A stretch of DNA of 24,191 nucleotides from an uncultured Bacillota bacterium (GTDB lineage Bacteria; Bacillota; JAAYKD01), in assembly GCA_937897315.1 (NCBI GenBank), contig CALCNS010000058.1, forward strand, positions 1-24,191, given 5' to 3'. Numbering within the stretch: position 1 is the first letter of the stretch; each line of letters opens with the position of its first letter. Positions 6,599-14,502 of this stretch are shown in pieces. Under the pieces are notes generated by a model. The model was not told the DNA's origin, made no database searches, and saw only the letters and a program-made list of their open reading frames with translations. The position numbers and the translations under genes are program-made.

Positions 6599-7774
6599 TT
6601 ATTGGTTACGCAATGCTTCAATGGGATGAAGCCGTGAAGCTTTGTTGGCAGGGTAGAAACCAAAGAAAATTCCTAGCACTGCAGAAAAGAGAAATGCTCC
6701 GAGCATGATGAATGGCGAAGGAATTAAAATCGTCTTAATCAATGCCGCACCGGCGATGATAGAGCCAATGGTTCCTACTCCAATGCCCAATAGTCCACCA
6801 AAAGCACTGACTGTGGCTGCTTCGATGAGAAATTGATTGATGATATCGATGCGACGAGCCCCAATGGCGGTTCGGATACCAATTTCTCGGGTGCGTTCGG
6901 TTACCGACACCAACATAATATTCATAATGCCTATACCACCCACCATTAGCGAGATGCCGGCAATTCCTCCCACCACCATACTCATCATCTTAGTGCTCTC
7001 ACTCATTTCATCTTGCCATTCGTTTTGGGAATACACATTGTAAAACCATTCTTGAGAAAATTTACTGGCTAGGAATGTCTTGATGAGCCCTATGGCAGTG
7101 TTGGTTGCTTCCCCGTCTTTGGCTTTCGCAATGTAACCATTGATGGTAGTTGTTTGACTGAAGGTTCGCATGAGCGTGTAGGGCATGACCATCATGTCAT
7201 CTTGAGACCAACGCGCTCCCTCCATTTTGGCTTCATATACACCAATCACCGTAACATCTTCTCCCATGATTTTCATCACCTTGCCAACCGCATTCTCTAA
7301 ACCAAAAAGTTCTTTGCGAACTCGTTCGCCTAAGATGACGACCTTGACTCGGTTTTTGACATCGGAATAAGAAATGTCCCGTCCGGATATGATTTTATAA
7401 CCCATGGTGTCGCTGTATTGCTCATTCCCAAAGTATAAGGTGGTATCTTCAATGGTCTTTGATCGAAATTTAATGTTGTTCACCCACGATTGTGAATTTG
7501 GAGTTACTGCGGTAATATAATCGGATAAACCCAAACAGTAGTCAAATAAATCTTGTGATATATCGGCTTGCTCAGACCAAACATTAATGGAAATCGTATC
7601 CCGAGCCATGGAATACCACTGTTCCATTTGTTTTTGGGTGTATCCTTGGATCAGTGTGACCAATATGATAACAGAGCTGACTCCAATGATAATTCCCAGC
7701 ATGGTAAGGAAAGATCGCATCTTATTGGTAAAGATGGATTTCATCGCCATGTTAAAAGCGCGGAAGAAGTTCAT
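6599..7774 (-). CDS. MacB-type ABC transporter permease (FtsX family)
   Basis: A 391-residue permease with MacB/LolC architecture. A first membrane helix near residues 20-42 ('RSFLTMLGIIIGVSSVIIL') is followed by a large extracytoplasmic MacB_PCD-like domain to about residue 265. Three C-terminal helices come next, with the typical 'GGIGIMNIMLVSVTERTREIGIRTAIGA' stretch. The family works as a mechanotransmission exporter, not a classical channel, acting on substrates outside the membrane. The start ATG overlaps the ATPase stop (ATGA) and has GGGAGG 7 bases upstream. Neighbours are the matching ATPase, a membrane-fusion protein and an SLH protein. The substrate is unknown: peptides, lipids or surface polymers are all possible. 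Confidence 0.92.
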   Translation of the reverse strand: MNFFRAFNMAMKSIFTNKMRSFLTMLGIIIGVSSVIILVTLIQGYTQKQMEQWYSMARDTISINVWSEQADISQDLFDYCLGLSDYITAVTPNSQSWVNNIKFRSKTIEDTTLYFGNEQYSDTMGYKIISGRDISYSDVKNRVKVVILGERVRKELFGLENAVGKVMKIMGEDVTVIGVYEAKMEGARWSQDDMMVMPYTLMRTFSQTTTINGYIAKAKDGEATNTAIGLIKTFLASKFSQEWFYNVYSQNEWQDEMSESTKMMSMVVGGIAGISLMVGGIGIMNIMLVSVTERTREIGIRTAIGARRIDIINQFLIEAATVSAFGGLLGIGVGTIGSIIAGAALIKTILIPSPFIMLGAFLFSAVLGIFFGFYPANKASRLHPIEALRNQ

Positions 7775-8493
7775 GAAAAGACCTCCCTTCCGTCATGTCG
7801 GTTGGCACCGAGGAGAACATCGCTAATAATTTTTCCATCTTGCAATGTTACAATGCGCTTTGCCATGTGAGCGAGCTTTTGGTCGTGTGTAATTAACAAG
7901 ACCGTGTTCCCTTCGTTGTTCAGCTCCATCAGTTTTCGCATGATTTCACTACCGGATTTTGAATCGAGGTTACCGGTTGGTTCATCCGCCATGATAATGG
8001 GTGGGTTGGTCACAATTGCACGAGCAATGGCAACTCGTTGCTGCTGGCCACCCGACATTTCGCTGGGTTTATGATGCATCCGCTCAAATAAGCCCACTTC
8101 ATCTAAGGCCAATGCGGTACGTTCGCGACGCTCCTTTTGTGGGGTTCCCTGATAGATCAAGGGCAGTTCCACATTTTCAAAAGCGGTGAGCGCAGGGATT
8201 AAATTGAATCCCTGAAAAACAAAGCCTATTTCTCGGCTTCGAATACGACTCAGCATAGAAGGCTTCATTTCGTTGACTGCTTCTCCGTTCAGAAGATAGC
8301 TTCCATAGGTCGGGATATCGAGGCAACCTAAAATGTTCATTAAAGTCGATTTCCCAGAACCGGATTGACCCAAAACAGCGATAAATTCTCCCTCTTCTAC
8401 TGTAAGCGATACATCGTCCAATGCCTTGACCTCGGCTTCCGAGTCTTCGTTATAAATCTTGCTTATATTTCTGGCATCGATTAAGATCGACAT
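7771..8493 (-). CDS. MacB/LolD-type ABC transporter ATP-binding protein
   Basis: A 240-residue ATPase of the MacB/LolD/FtsE group. Walker [10 protein letters not shown] is at 42-50, Q-loop Gln94 ([10 protein letters not shown]), signature MSGGQ at 146-150 with [10 protein letters not shown], Walker B IIMADE at 166-171 followed by the group-typical [10 protein letters not shown], and H-loop His203 (THD). It powers the permease encoded next, with which it overlaps by four bases. Its start is 9 bases after the stop of the membrane-fusion gene and has AGGAGG 5 bases upstream. In diderm MacB the ATPase and permease are one polypeptide; here they are split, as usual in Gram-positive relatives. Confidence 0.94.
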   Translation of the reverse strand: MSILIDARNISKIYNEDSEAEVKALDDVSLTVEEGEFIAVLGQSGSGKSTLMNILGCLDIPTYGSYLLNGEAVNEMKPSMLSRIRSREIGFVFQGFNLIPALTAFENVELPLIYQGTPQKERRERTALALDEVGLFERMHHKPSEMSGGQQQRVAIARAIVTNPPIIMADEPTGNLDSKSGSEIMRKLMELNNEGNTVLLITHDQKLAHMAKRIVTLQDGKIISDVLLGANRHDGREVFS

Positions 8494-8502
8494 AGCGCCC
8501 TC

Positions 8503-10212
8503 CTATTTCATAATTACTCCACCACCACCGGGCATTCCCGGCATGTTGCTTTGCTGCATATACACTTCCACATTTTCCTCTAGTCCACCGATAATCTCTG
8601 TGTTCATGGCATCGGACAAGCCAATACTGACCGGAACTGCAATAAAACCCTTGGGTAGACTTTCGACCGGAACATCCAAAACCTTGGCATATTGAGCTGC
8701 GGTTTCCGCACGGACAAACACAGCAGGGCCGAATTCGGTATTGATAATGGAGGAGCTCGGCACCATGAGGACACCTTCCTTGGTGACGGCATTTATGGTG
8801 TATGAGACACCCATGCCGGGTTTTAAATTACCGGGATTGGTGATGGTTATGGTGGCAGGGAAATAAGCAGCACTGCCTTTTCCACCTGAGGAAGTAGCTT
8901 CATAACTCAAATCAGTAATAATGCCTTCCATGAAGACGGTTCCGTCAATTTGGTCAAACATAATACTGACCGGCATGCCCAAGCTAACCTTTGAGATGTC
9001 GATTTCATCAATACTGGTGGCAACCACCATTTGTGAGAGATCTGCTATAACCACAACAGGAGTTCCGTTTCCGGCAAGTTGATTTCCCGGCTGAATCACC
9101 ATACTGGTAATCATACCGTTAATGGGACTGGTTAGAACATTCTCCTGAACTTGTTTCGCATATTCGGTGATGCGCTCTTGTAAAGACGTTAAATTCTTTT
9201 GTTCTTCATCGAGCGTCTGTTGTAAACTGGGATTGCTAAGCTTTAAGAGCACATCTCCCGCTTTGTAATCCGAATACTCAATGATATTCGATTGCAAACA
9301 CTCGCCGCTGCTGAGGGCAGTCAAAGTAGATTCTTGACTGAATTTTAAGCTTCCGATATCATAAGGTAGCAACTTTTCTCCCTGGTTGTTAAGGATATAA
9401 GCGGTTGCATCCAAGTTTTCGGTTAAGGTGCCCGTATTCGGAATTTCAAAATTTACTCTGAAGCAAACGGTGCCATCGGGGTTCACTTTGCGAATTTTCT
9501 CGACAGAACTCACTTTGCCTTGTACATTGCTCATGGTCGCAGGAACAGATATGGTTGCAGACATCCCTGCTTGAATTTGGTCCAAGTATCCATAGGTAAA
9601 GTAGAGTGAGAGCTTCATAACAGAATCATCGACCAATCGCCCTACCGGAGTTCCGGAAGACACATAATCGCCTACTTTGAAGCCACTACCTTGAATTAAA
9701 TGCCCGGAGAAGGGTGCAGTAAACGTTAAGTTGGTGATTTCGTTGCGCAACGAACGAATGCGATCGGCTAATTGGGTTTGCTCTCTTAATGCAGCTGACA
9801 GTTTTTCACGAGCTTCCTCGGCATCTACTTTAAACAACGGAGTACCGATTTGAACCTCATCTCCGGCACGCACAAAAACTTCTTCCACTTTACCAATCAT
9901 TTTACCGCCCAGCTCTGCCTTCTCTTTTGGAGCAGCCGTTCCCCAGCCGGTGATGTTTGCTCCGATGGTACCTCTCATAGAGAAACCGGTCAGGATTTGG
10001 TTTTCGGGAGAATTGGCTTTCAACAAGTGCTGAACCAAGAACCAACCTCCTCCGATCATCACAGCCAAAATGACAAGAGCAATGATCCATTTGATTTTCG
10101 TAGACAACCCTTTCTTGCGTTGCTTTTCATAAGCGGCATATTTATTTCGGGCAATTTGGGCTTTGTCGGTTGTCTCGACCACAGTTTCTGTTGTTTGAGT
10201 ATCGTTAGACAA
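8503..10212 (-). CDS. MacA/HlyD-type membrane-fusion protein, long form
   Basis: This periplasmic-adaptor-type protein is about 569 residues, against roughly 350-420 for common MacA-like proteins. A short cytoplasmic N-terminus, one membrane helix (about residues 40-61, 'WIIALVILAVMIGGGWFLV') and a large outside part are visible. Two barrel-sandwich (lipoyl-like) sections can be read: one around 'KVEEVFVRAGDEVQIGTPLF...FTAPFSGHLIQGSGFKVGDYV' and a second around 'TSPINGMITSMVIQPGNQLAGNGTPV'. The second is preceded by a coiled-coil-like 'LQQTLDEEQKNLTSLQERI'. A C-terminal Gly/Met tail ends the protein. First gene of the minus-strand operon. The frame extends to a TTG at 10239, but the AGGAGG lies inside that extension and points to TTG 10212, 8 bases downstream of it. 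Confidence 0.86.
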   Translation of the reverse strand: MSNDTQTTETVVETTDKAQIARNKYAAYEKQRKKGLSTKIKWIIALVILAVMIGGGWFLVQHLLKANSPENQILTGFSMRGTIGANITGWGTAAPKEKAELGGKMIGKVEEVFVRAGDEVQIGTPLFKVDAEEAREKLSAALREQTQLADRIRSLRNEITNLTFTAPFSGHLIQGSGFKVGDYVSSGTPVGRLVDDSVMKLSLYFTYGYLDQIQAGMSATISVPATMSNVQGKVSSVEKIRKVNPDGTVCFRVNFEIPNTGTLTENLDATAYILNNQGEKLLPYDIGSLKFSQESTLTALSSGECLQSNIIEYSDYKAGDVLLKLSNPSLQQTLDEEQKNLTSLQERITEYAKQVQENVLTSPINGMITSMVIQPGNQLAGNGTPVVVIADLSQMVVATSIDEIDISKVSLGMPVSIMFDQIDGTVFMEGIITDLSYEATSSGGKGSAAYFPATITITNPGNLKPGMGVSYTINAVTKEGVLMVPSSSIINTEFGPAVFVRAETAAQYAKVLDVPVESLPKGFIAVPVSIGLSDAMNTEIIGGLEENVEVYMQQSNMPGMPGGGGVIMK

Positions 10213-10349
10213 AAATATCTCCTCCTCTAGTTGTCTCAATTCATAGACGCGAGAGGTCTGTGAAAAGTTTCGTTAAAACGTATTATTTCGAAATCCGTTG
10301 AAAGTATACACCTCTTCCAGAAAAATGTAAACCCGAAAGGATGGTTCTC

Positions 10350-11018
10350 GTGCCGTATCTCATCACTTTTTTCGAAGGCATCATTACCTTCATCTCCCCT
10401 TGCTTATTGCCCATGCTTCCTATATACATCATGTATTTTGCGGGTGGTGGGCAGGAATCTCAACGGAAAACAAAAACCTTGACCCATGCTTTGGGTTTTG
10501 TATTGGGGTTTACCATAGTCTTCGTCACGTTAGGTGCATTTGCCGGTAGTATTGGTCGATACTTGACTCAACATCAAACCATTGTCAACTTGGTAGCAGG
10601 AGCAATGATGGTCTTTTTTGGTCTAAGTTTTTTGGAGATTTTACCTTGGCGCTTATTCACCGGAAATGTGAGACGCAGCAATGTGACTCAAATGAGTTTA
10701 ACTTCATCCATTCTTTTCGGTATGATCTTTTCCATTGGTTGGACACCTTGTGTAGGAACTTTTTTGGGAGCAGCTTTGCTATTTGCTTCGCAGCAAGCAT
10801 CCATTTGGAAGGGCATACTCATGTTGTTCACGTATTCTCTGGGACTTGGCATCCCGTTTGTAATCAGTGCTTTGTTAATCGAACAGCTGAAATCAACTTT
10901 TCAATGGATCAAACAGCATTATCGAGAAATAAACCTCTTTTCCGGGGTCTTCCTCATTATAATTGGGATTGCTATGATGACCGGATGGCTGGGTAGATTA
11001 CTAAGTGTATTATCTTAA
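10350..11018 (+). CDS. ccdA: CcdA-type thiol-disulfide transporter
   Basis: A 222-residue, highly hydrophobic CcdA/DsbD-transmembrane-family protein with about six membrane helices. The two redox cysteines are in expected contexts: 'FISPCLLPMLPIY' in the first helix and 'GWTPCVGTFLG' in the fourth. The family moves reducing equivalents from cytoplasmic thioredoxin to extracytoplasmic thiol proteins, for cytochrome c maturation or other reductive repair. The thioredoxin-like gene 17 bases downstream is the expected electron acceptor. The frame could begin at ATG 10341, but the AAAGGA ribosome binding site abuts and overlaps that codon, so GTG 10350 is preferred. The gene is divergent from the exporter operon. 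I saw no convincing promoter in the gap between them. Confidence 0.92.
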   Translation: MPYLITFFEGIITFISPCLLPMLPIYIMYFAGGGQESQRKTKTLTHALGFVLGFTIVFVTLGAFAGSIGRYLTQHQTIVNLVAGAMMVFFGLSFLEILPWRLFTGNVRRSNVTQMSLTSSILFGMIFSIGWTPCVGTFLGAALLFASQQASIWKGILMLFTYSLGLGIPFVISALLIEQLKSTFQWIKQHYREINLFSGVFLIIIGIAMMTGWLGRLLSVLS

Positions 11019-11035
11019 GAGAGTAGGAATGCCAT

Positions 11036-11584
11036 ATGACTTCAAAAAATAAAACGATTGTCCTCGTTCTGTTGCTCGTTGTAATCTTGGTTGGTGCTGG
11101 TATTGTTTATGGCCAGCTGAAGCAACAATCGGACCAAACTCAAATACCAGTTGCAACCGAGAAAATTGCGATACCGAATTTTGAGTTACAAGACTGGGAA
11201 GGTAATATTGTGGAATTCTCCGAATTCAACGGGAAGCCCGTGATTATTAATTTTTGGGCAAGCTGGTGTCCTTATTGTGTGGAAGAAATGCCGTACTTTG
11301 AAACCATGTATAACGAGTTCGGGGAGAACATTCATTTTCTCATGATAGATAGTGTAGACGGAACCAGAGAAACGATACAAAAAGGGAAAGACTTTTTGGC
11401 TCAATACGATTATACCTTTCCGGTCTATTTCGATACACAGTTTGTTGCAAGCCAAATATTTGGTTTGCAGGGTCTTCCAGCCACTTTTCTTATTGACTCC
11501 GATGGGTTTTTTGTGGCTTGGATCAACGGCATGACGGACGAAGCGACTCTACGCAAGGGAGTAGAAATATTGTTGGAAAAATAA
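11036..11584 (+). CDS. Membrane-anchored TlpA/ResA-like thiol-disulfide oxidoreductase
   Basis: A 182-residue thioredoxin-fold protein with an N-terminal membrane anchor (about residues 7-26, 'TIVLVLLLVVILVGAGIVYG') and no lipobox, so it is probably tethered outside the membrane. The active site is WCPYC (Cys78, Cys81), preceded by 'VIINFWAS', and the cis-proline loop is 'GLQGLPATFLID'. These are features of the AhpC/TSA-Redoxin TlpA/ResA/CcmG group. It likely receives electrons from the CcdA protein encoded just upstream and reduces disulfides outside the cell membrane. Targets could be apocytochromes, but no cytochrome gene is in the window. A weak AGGA lies 7 bases before the ATG. Confidence 0.9.
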   Translation: MTSKNKTIVLVLLLVVILVGAGIVYGQLKQQSDQTQIPVATEKIAIPNFELQDWEGNIVEFSEFNGKPVIINFWASWCPYCVEEMPYFETMYNEFGENIHFLMIDSVDGTRETIQKGKDFLAQYDYTFPVYFDTQFVASQIFGLQGLPATFLIDSDGFFVAWINGMTDEATLRKGVEILLEK

Positions 11585-11591
11585 TGAGAAA

Positions 11592-11631
11592 AAAAGACAT
11601 TCGTTATTTGCTGGTAAACGAATGTCTTTTT
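11592..11631. terminator. Bidirectional terminator between convergent operons
   Basis: A 14-bp perfect stem AAAAGACATTCGTT (11592-11605) / AACGAATGTCTTTT (11617-11630) has an 11-base loop. T runs follow the stem in both directions (TTTTT on plus; five A at 11591-11595 preceded by more A on plus, read as T on minus). It serves tlpA-like on the plus strand and the CorC-like gene on the minus strand. Confidence 0.9.
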
Positions 11632-11639
11632 ATATTGTC

Positions 11640-12911
11640 TTATAGTTCTTCTTCGACTTCTTTTTCACCCACTTCTACCCTTACCGTAAGTATACGATGT
11701 TCGGTAATCTCCTGAACACGAACGGTTAAATGCATAAATTGAAAAGAGGCCTGAGCTTCCGGAAAGCCGTTCAGGGTTTCAATGACCCAACCACCAACCG
11801 TGGTATAATCGCTGTCAAAATCCCGCTCGTCGATTTCAAAGTATTCCAAGAAATCGTATATACTAATATCGGCATCCACTTCTACGGTTTTCTCATCAAT
11901 ATTCTTAAAGTATACTTCTACTTCATCGGATTCGTCCCAAATGTCTCCTACTAATTGTTCCAAGACATCTTCCATGGTGAGAACTCCTAAAGTTCCTCCG
12001 TATTCATCGGTGACCACTGCCATATGCATTTTTCTTCGCTTCAGTTCAGCTAGAACGGCAGGGAGCTTCATGGATTTATGAATAAAACAAACATCCATGA
12101 GCAAGGATCTTATGGAAAACTCTTTGGTTTCCACAACTTTCTTAAAGAAATGATTCAAATATAAGATGCCAATAATATTGTCGATGCTATCTTCATAGAC
12201 AGGGATCCGAGAAAATCTAGAATGATTGGCCAGTTCAATAATGGAATCCATGTCATCTTCAATATCGATAGATACCATATCGACTCGAGGCGTGATAATC
12301 TCTTGTGCAGAAATATCGGAAAACTCTAAAGCCGATTGCAGCAAATCACTGCGCTCCTCGTCGATGATGCCTTCGTCTTCCACGGTCTCAATAATGGAAA
12401 ACAAATCGTCCTCTGTTACGGTGGGGGTTTGCTCCGGAATACCAAACAGCAAGTTCACCACGTAGAGCAGTTTGCTCAAAATAAAGACGATTGGAAATGT
12501 AGCAAACATGAGAAGTCTCAAAAAGGGTGCTGTTTGGAGAGAAAAACCTTCTGCATGATCCTTCGCCAAAATTTTTGGTACGATTTCCCCAAAGATGAGA
12601 ATTAGCACCGTCATAACTGCAGTTGCCACACCGGCTCCACCTTCGCCTAACAACCGTATAGCAATTACAGTAGCCAAAGAAGAAGACGCGATGTTCACTA
12701 AGTTATTACCGATTAGAATGGTGGTTAAAGCGGTCTCATAATGTTCAAAAATAAAATAAGCCAGTTCAGCCCGCTTGCTACCGCTTTCCGCCGATTTTTT
12801 TAGACGCATTTTGTTGGCGGAGGCGAAAGCAATTTCCGATGCAGAAAAGTACGCCGAGAAGGCTATGAAGACCATAATCAAAAGATAAGGTCCGTACGGA
12901 CTATCGTCCAT
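11640..12911 (-). CDS. CNNM/CorC (hemolysin-like) membrane protein, downstream copy
   Basis: A 423-residue protein with an N-terminal DUF21/CNNM membrane domain (about residues 1-185; 'YFSASEIAFASANKMRL' and 'TILIGNNLVNIASS' motifs). A CBS-domain pair follows (about 200-320, 'ITPRVDMVSIDIEDD' and 'MAVVTDEYGGTLGVLTMEDVLEQLVGDIWDE'). A C-terminal CorC_HlyC domain ends it (about 340-423). The family includes Mg2+ efflux or homeostasis proteins; the 'hemolysin' label is historical and not evidence of toxin activity. Second gene of a two-gene operon with a close paralogue. A GTG at 12923 is in frame but is part of the AAGGAG-containing site, so ATG 12911 is chosen. The AAGGAG abuts the TGA of the upstream gene. 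Confidence 0.9.
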   Translation of the reverse strand: MDDSPYGPYLLIMVFIAFSAYFSASEIAFASANKMRLKKSAESGSKRAELAYFIFEHYETALTTILIGNNLVNIASSSLATVIAIRLLGEGGAGVATAVMTVLILIFGEIVPKILAKDHAEGFSLQTAPFLRLLMFATFPIVFILSKLLYVVNLLFGIPEQTPTVTEDDLFSIIETVEDEGIIDEERSDLLQSALEFSDISAQEIITPRVDMVSIDIEDDMDSIIELANHSRFSRIPVYEDSIDNIIGILYLNHFFKKVVETKEFSIRSLLMDVCFIHKSMKLPAVLAELKRRKMHMAVVTDEYGGTLGVLTMEDVLEQLVGDIWDESDEVEVYFKNIDEKTVEVDADISIYDFLEYFEIDERDFDSDYTTVGGWVIETLNGFPEAQASFQFMHLTVRVQEITEHRILTVRVEVGEKEVEEEL

Positions 12912-12919
12912 GGAAATAC

Positions 12920-14185
12920 TCACTCCTTATTATCGATCTCGTTCACTTTTACCAAAAGCTTGGTGATACGTTTGTTATCTATGGTTAGAACAGTAACGGT
13001 GACACCTCTATACTCAAAGCAGTCACCCTCTTTGGGCACGTAATCGAAGTGCTCCAGTACCCAAGATCCCATGGTTTTATGCCATAGCTCATCTTTATCG
13101 TAATTGTCATAATGCATTAATTCAAAAGCATCGTCGACATCGAATTCGGCATCTACTTCATAACGGTTTCCACCCAATGGAATAAACTCTTCAATGACTT
13201 CATCGTCTTCGTCCCAGATTTCGCCGACCAGCTCTTCCAGAATGTCTTCTACCGTCATGATGCCCAGTGTTCCACCGTAATCATCGTTGACGATGGCCAT
13301 GTGAAGTTTGCGCCGGCTCATTTCTTGTAGCAAATCATCGATCTTCGTAGTTTTTGGGACAAAATAAGGGGGGTCCAGCAGTGCTCGTAGGTTGATGTGA
13401 TTGCCTTGCTTCATATAAACTTTTAAAAACTTGCGTATGTTTAAAATACCGATAATATGATCGATATTGTCCTCGTACACCGGTAAGCGAGAATACTTCT
13501 CTTCTTTAATCGTTTGTAGAATTTCATCGCAGGTACTGTCGATATCGATAGCCACCACGTCGACTCTAGCAGTTAGTGCGTCTTGCGCAGTCACATCCGC
13601 AAATTCTAAAGCAGAGCTAATGAGTTTGCTTTTTCCCGCTTCTAAGCTACCTTCTTCTTTGATGGTTTCCAGAATATCATATAATTCGTCTTCGGTTACG
13701 GTGGGCTCTTCTTGCTTTTTAAACAGCTTAGAGACTCCTTTGCTTATGGAAGTAAAGAAAAAGACTACAGGAGTTAAAATTTTCATCAGTACATAAAGAG
13801 ATTCGGCTACTGCTAAGGCAAAGTCCTCATTACGACTTTTAGCGAGGTTCTTGGGTATCATCTCAGAAACCAAAAACACGACTAAAGTTGTAATCAGAGT
13901 ACTGTAGGCGACAGCTCCTTGCCCCCAGGTACGGGTGGCAATTACCGTGGCCGTGGTAGCAGCACCGATATGCATTAAGTTGTTTCCCACCAATAAGGTA
14001 GAAATCGATTTGTCGAAATTGTTCAGTATATATAGAGCCTTTTTCGCTCTGGCATCTCCGTCTTCGGCGTAATTCTTGATGCGTATTTTATTGACCGAGG
14101 CGTACGCAATTTCGGAACCGGCAAAATAACCGCCACCTAAAATTAAGAAAAACAGTAGGACGTAATACCAACTGTCACTACCCAT
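12920..14185 (-). CDS. CNNM/CorC (hemolysin-like) membrane protein, upstream copy
   Basis: A 421-residue paralogue of the next gene with the same order of domains: DUF21/CNNM membrane part ('YFAGSEIAYASVNKIRI', 'TLLVGNNLMHIGAA'), CBS pair ('LTARVDVVAIDIDS', 'MAIVNDDYGGTLGIMTVEDILEELVGEIWDE') and CorC_HlyC tail. A role in divalent-cation (Mg2+ or similar) efflux is inferred from the family. The frame is open up to 14314, but that extension has no similarity to the paralogue and contains a good minus-strand promoter at 14255-14283. ATG 14185 gives an N-terminus aligned with the paralogue and lies 13 bases after AAGGAG, a rather long spacing. The stop is joined directly to the ribosome binding site of the downstream copy. 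Confidence 0.9.
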   Translation of the reverse strand: MGSDSWYYVLLFFLILGGGYFAGSEIAYASVNKIRIKNYAEDGDARAKKALYILNNFDKSISTLLVGNNLMHIGAATTATVIATRTWGQGAVAYSTLITTLVVFLVSEMIPKNLAKSRNEDFALAVAESLYVLMKILTPVVFFFTSISKGVSKLFKKQEEPTVTEDELYDILETIKEEGSLEAGKSKLISSALEFADVTAQDALTARVDVVAIDIDSTCDEILQTIKEEKYSRLPVYEDNIDHIIGILNIRKFLKVYMKQGNHINLRALLDPPYFVPKTTKIDDLLQEMSRRKLHMAIVNDDYGGTLGIMTVEDILEELVGEIWDEDDEVIEEFIPLGGNRYEVDAEFDVDDAFELMHYDNYDKDELWHKTMGSWVLEHFDYVPKEGDCFEYRGVTVTVLTIDNKRITKLLVKVNEIDNKE

Positions 14186-14254
14186 TTGGGTAACCACACT
14201 CCTTTTGCTGAAAAAAGATCCAAATAGCATGAACCATAGAAAATAACACTTTAC

Positions 14255-14283
14255 ATTATATCGTATTGGTTGGTGGACTGCAA
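14255..14283 (-). promoter_or_regulatory. Promoter of the CorC-like gene pair
   Basis: Read on the minus strand, -35 TTGCAG (14283-14278) and a perfect -10 TATAAT (14260-14255) are 17 bases apart. Its place inside the longest upstream frame argues for the shorter start at 14185. Confidence 0.72.
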
Positions 14284-14423
14284 GAAGAAATTCCCTGAAA
14301 TCCGCCATATTCACGTGATATTTACGGCTTTAAGGTGATTTCAAGCGAAGAACCCTTTCATCTTCCTTATTATGGCTTGTAATTTTAAATTCCAATTGGT
14401 TATGAAACAATCACCAGATTGAA

Positions 14424-14453
14424 TTTACAGACGACTACAATTCATAGTATAAT
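14424..14453 (+). promoter_or_regulatory. Promoter of the CofE-like gene
   Basis: The -35 TTTACA (14424-14429) and a perfect -10 TATAAT (14448-14453) are separated by 18 bases, about 50 bases before the chosen start. This rules out the longer frame beginning at 14419. Confidence 0.75.
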
Positions 14454-14502
14454 ACCCTTGTTTGGCGAAGCAAAAATCGTCAGGTTGGAAAGGATGAAGC
14501 TC

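Larger units (their letters stand above)
14186..14502. other. Divergent intergenic region with two promoters
   Basis: This 317-base gap separates the CorC-like operon (minus) from the CofE-like gene (plus). It holds one promoter in each direction and the ribosome binding sites. I see no further gene or stable structured RNA in it. Confidence 0.75.

Noticed and set aside
7568..7870. Plus-strand open frames opposite the permease and ATPase genes
   Set aside because: They lie antisense to two well-supported ABC transporter genes and resemble no protein family.
10240..10349. Divergent promoters between the adaptor gene and ccdA
   Set aside because: TTGAAA and TATACA-like hexamers exist but none are at acceptable spacing on either strand, so no promoter is called.
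11640..14185. A haemolysin or toxin function for the two 'hemolysin-like' genes
   Set aside because: The name is historical; the DUF21-CBS-CorC_HlyC architecture indicates ion transport, not a toxin.
14186..14314. A longer N-terminus (43 extra residues) for the upstream CorC-like protein
   Set aside because: The extension has no counterpart in the paralogue and contains a good minus-strand promoter (TTGCAG-17-TATAAT).
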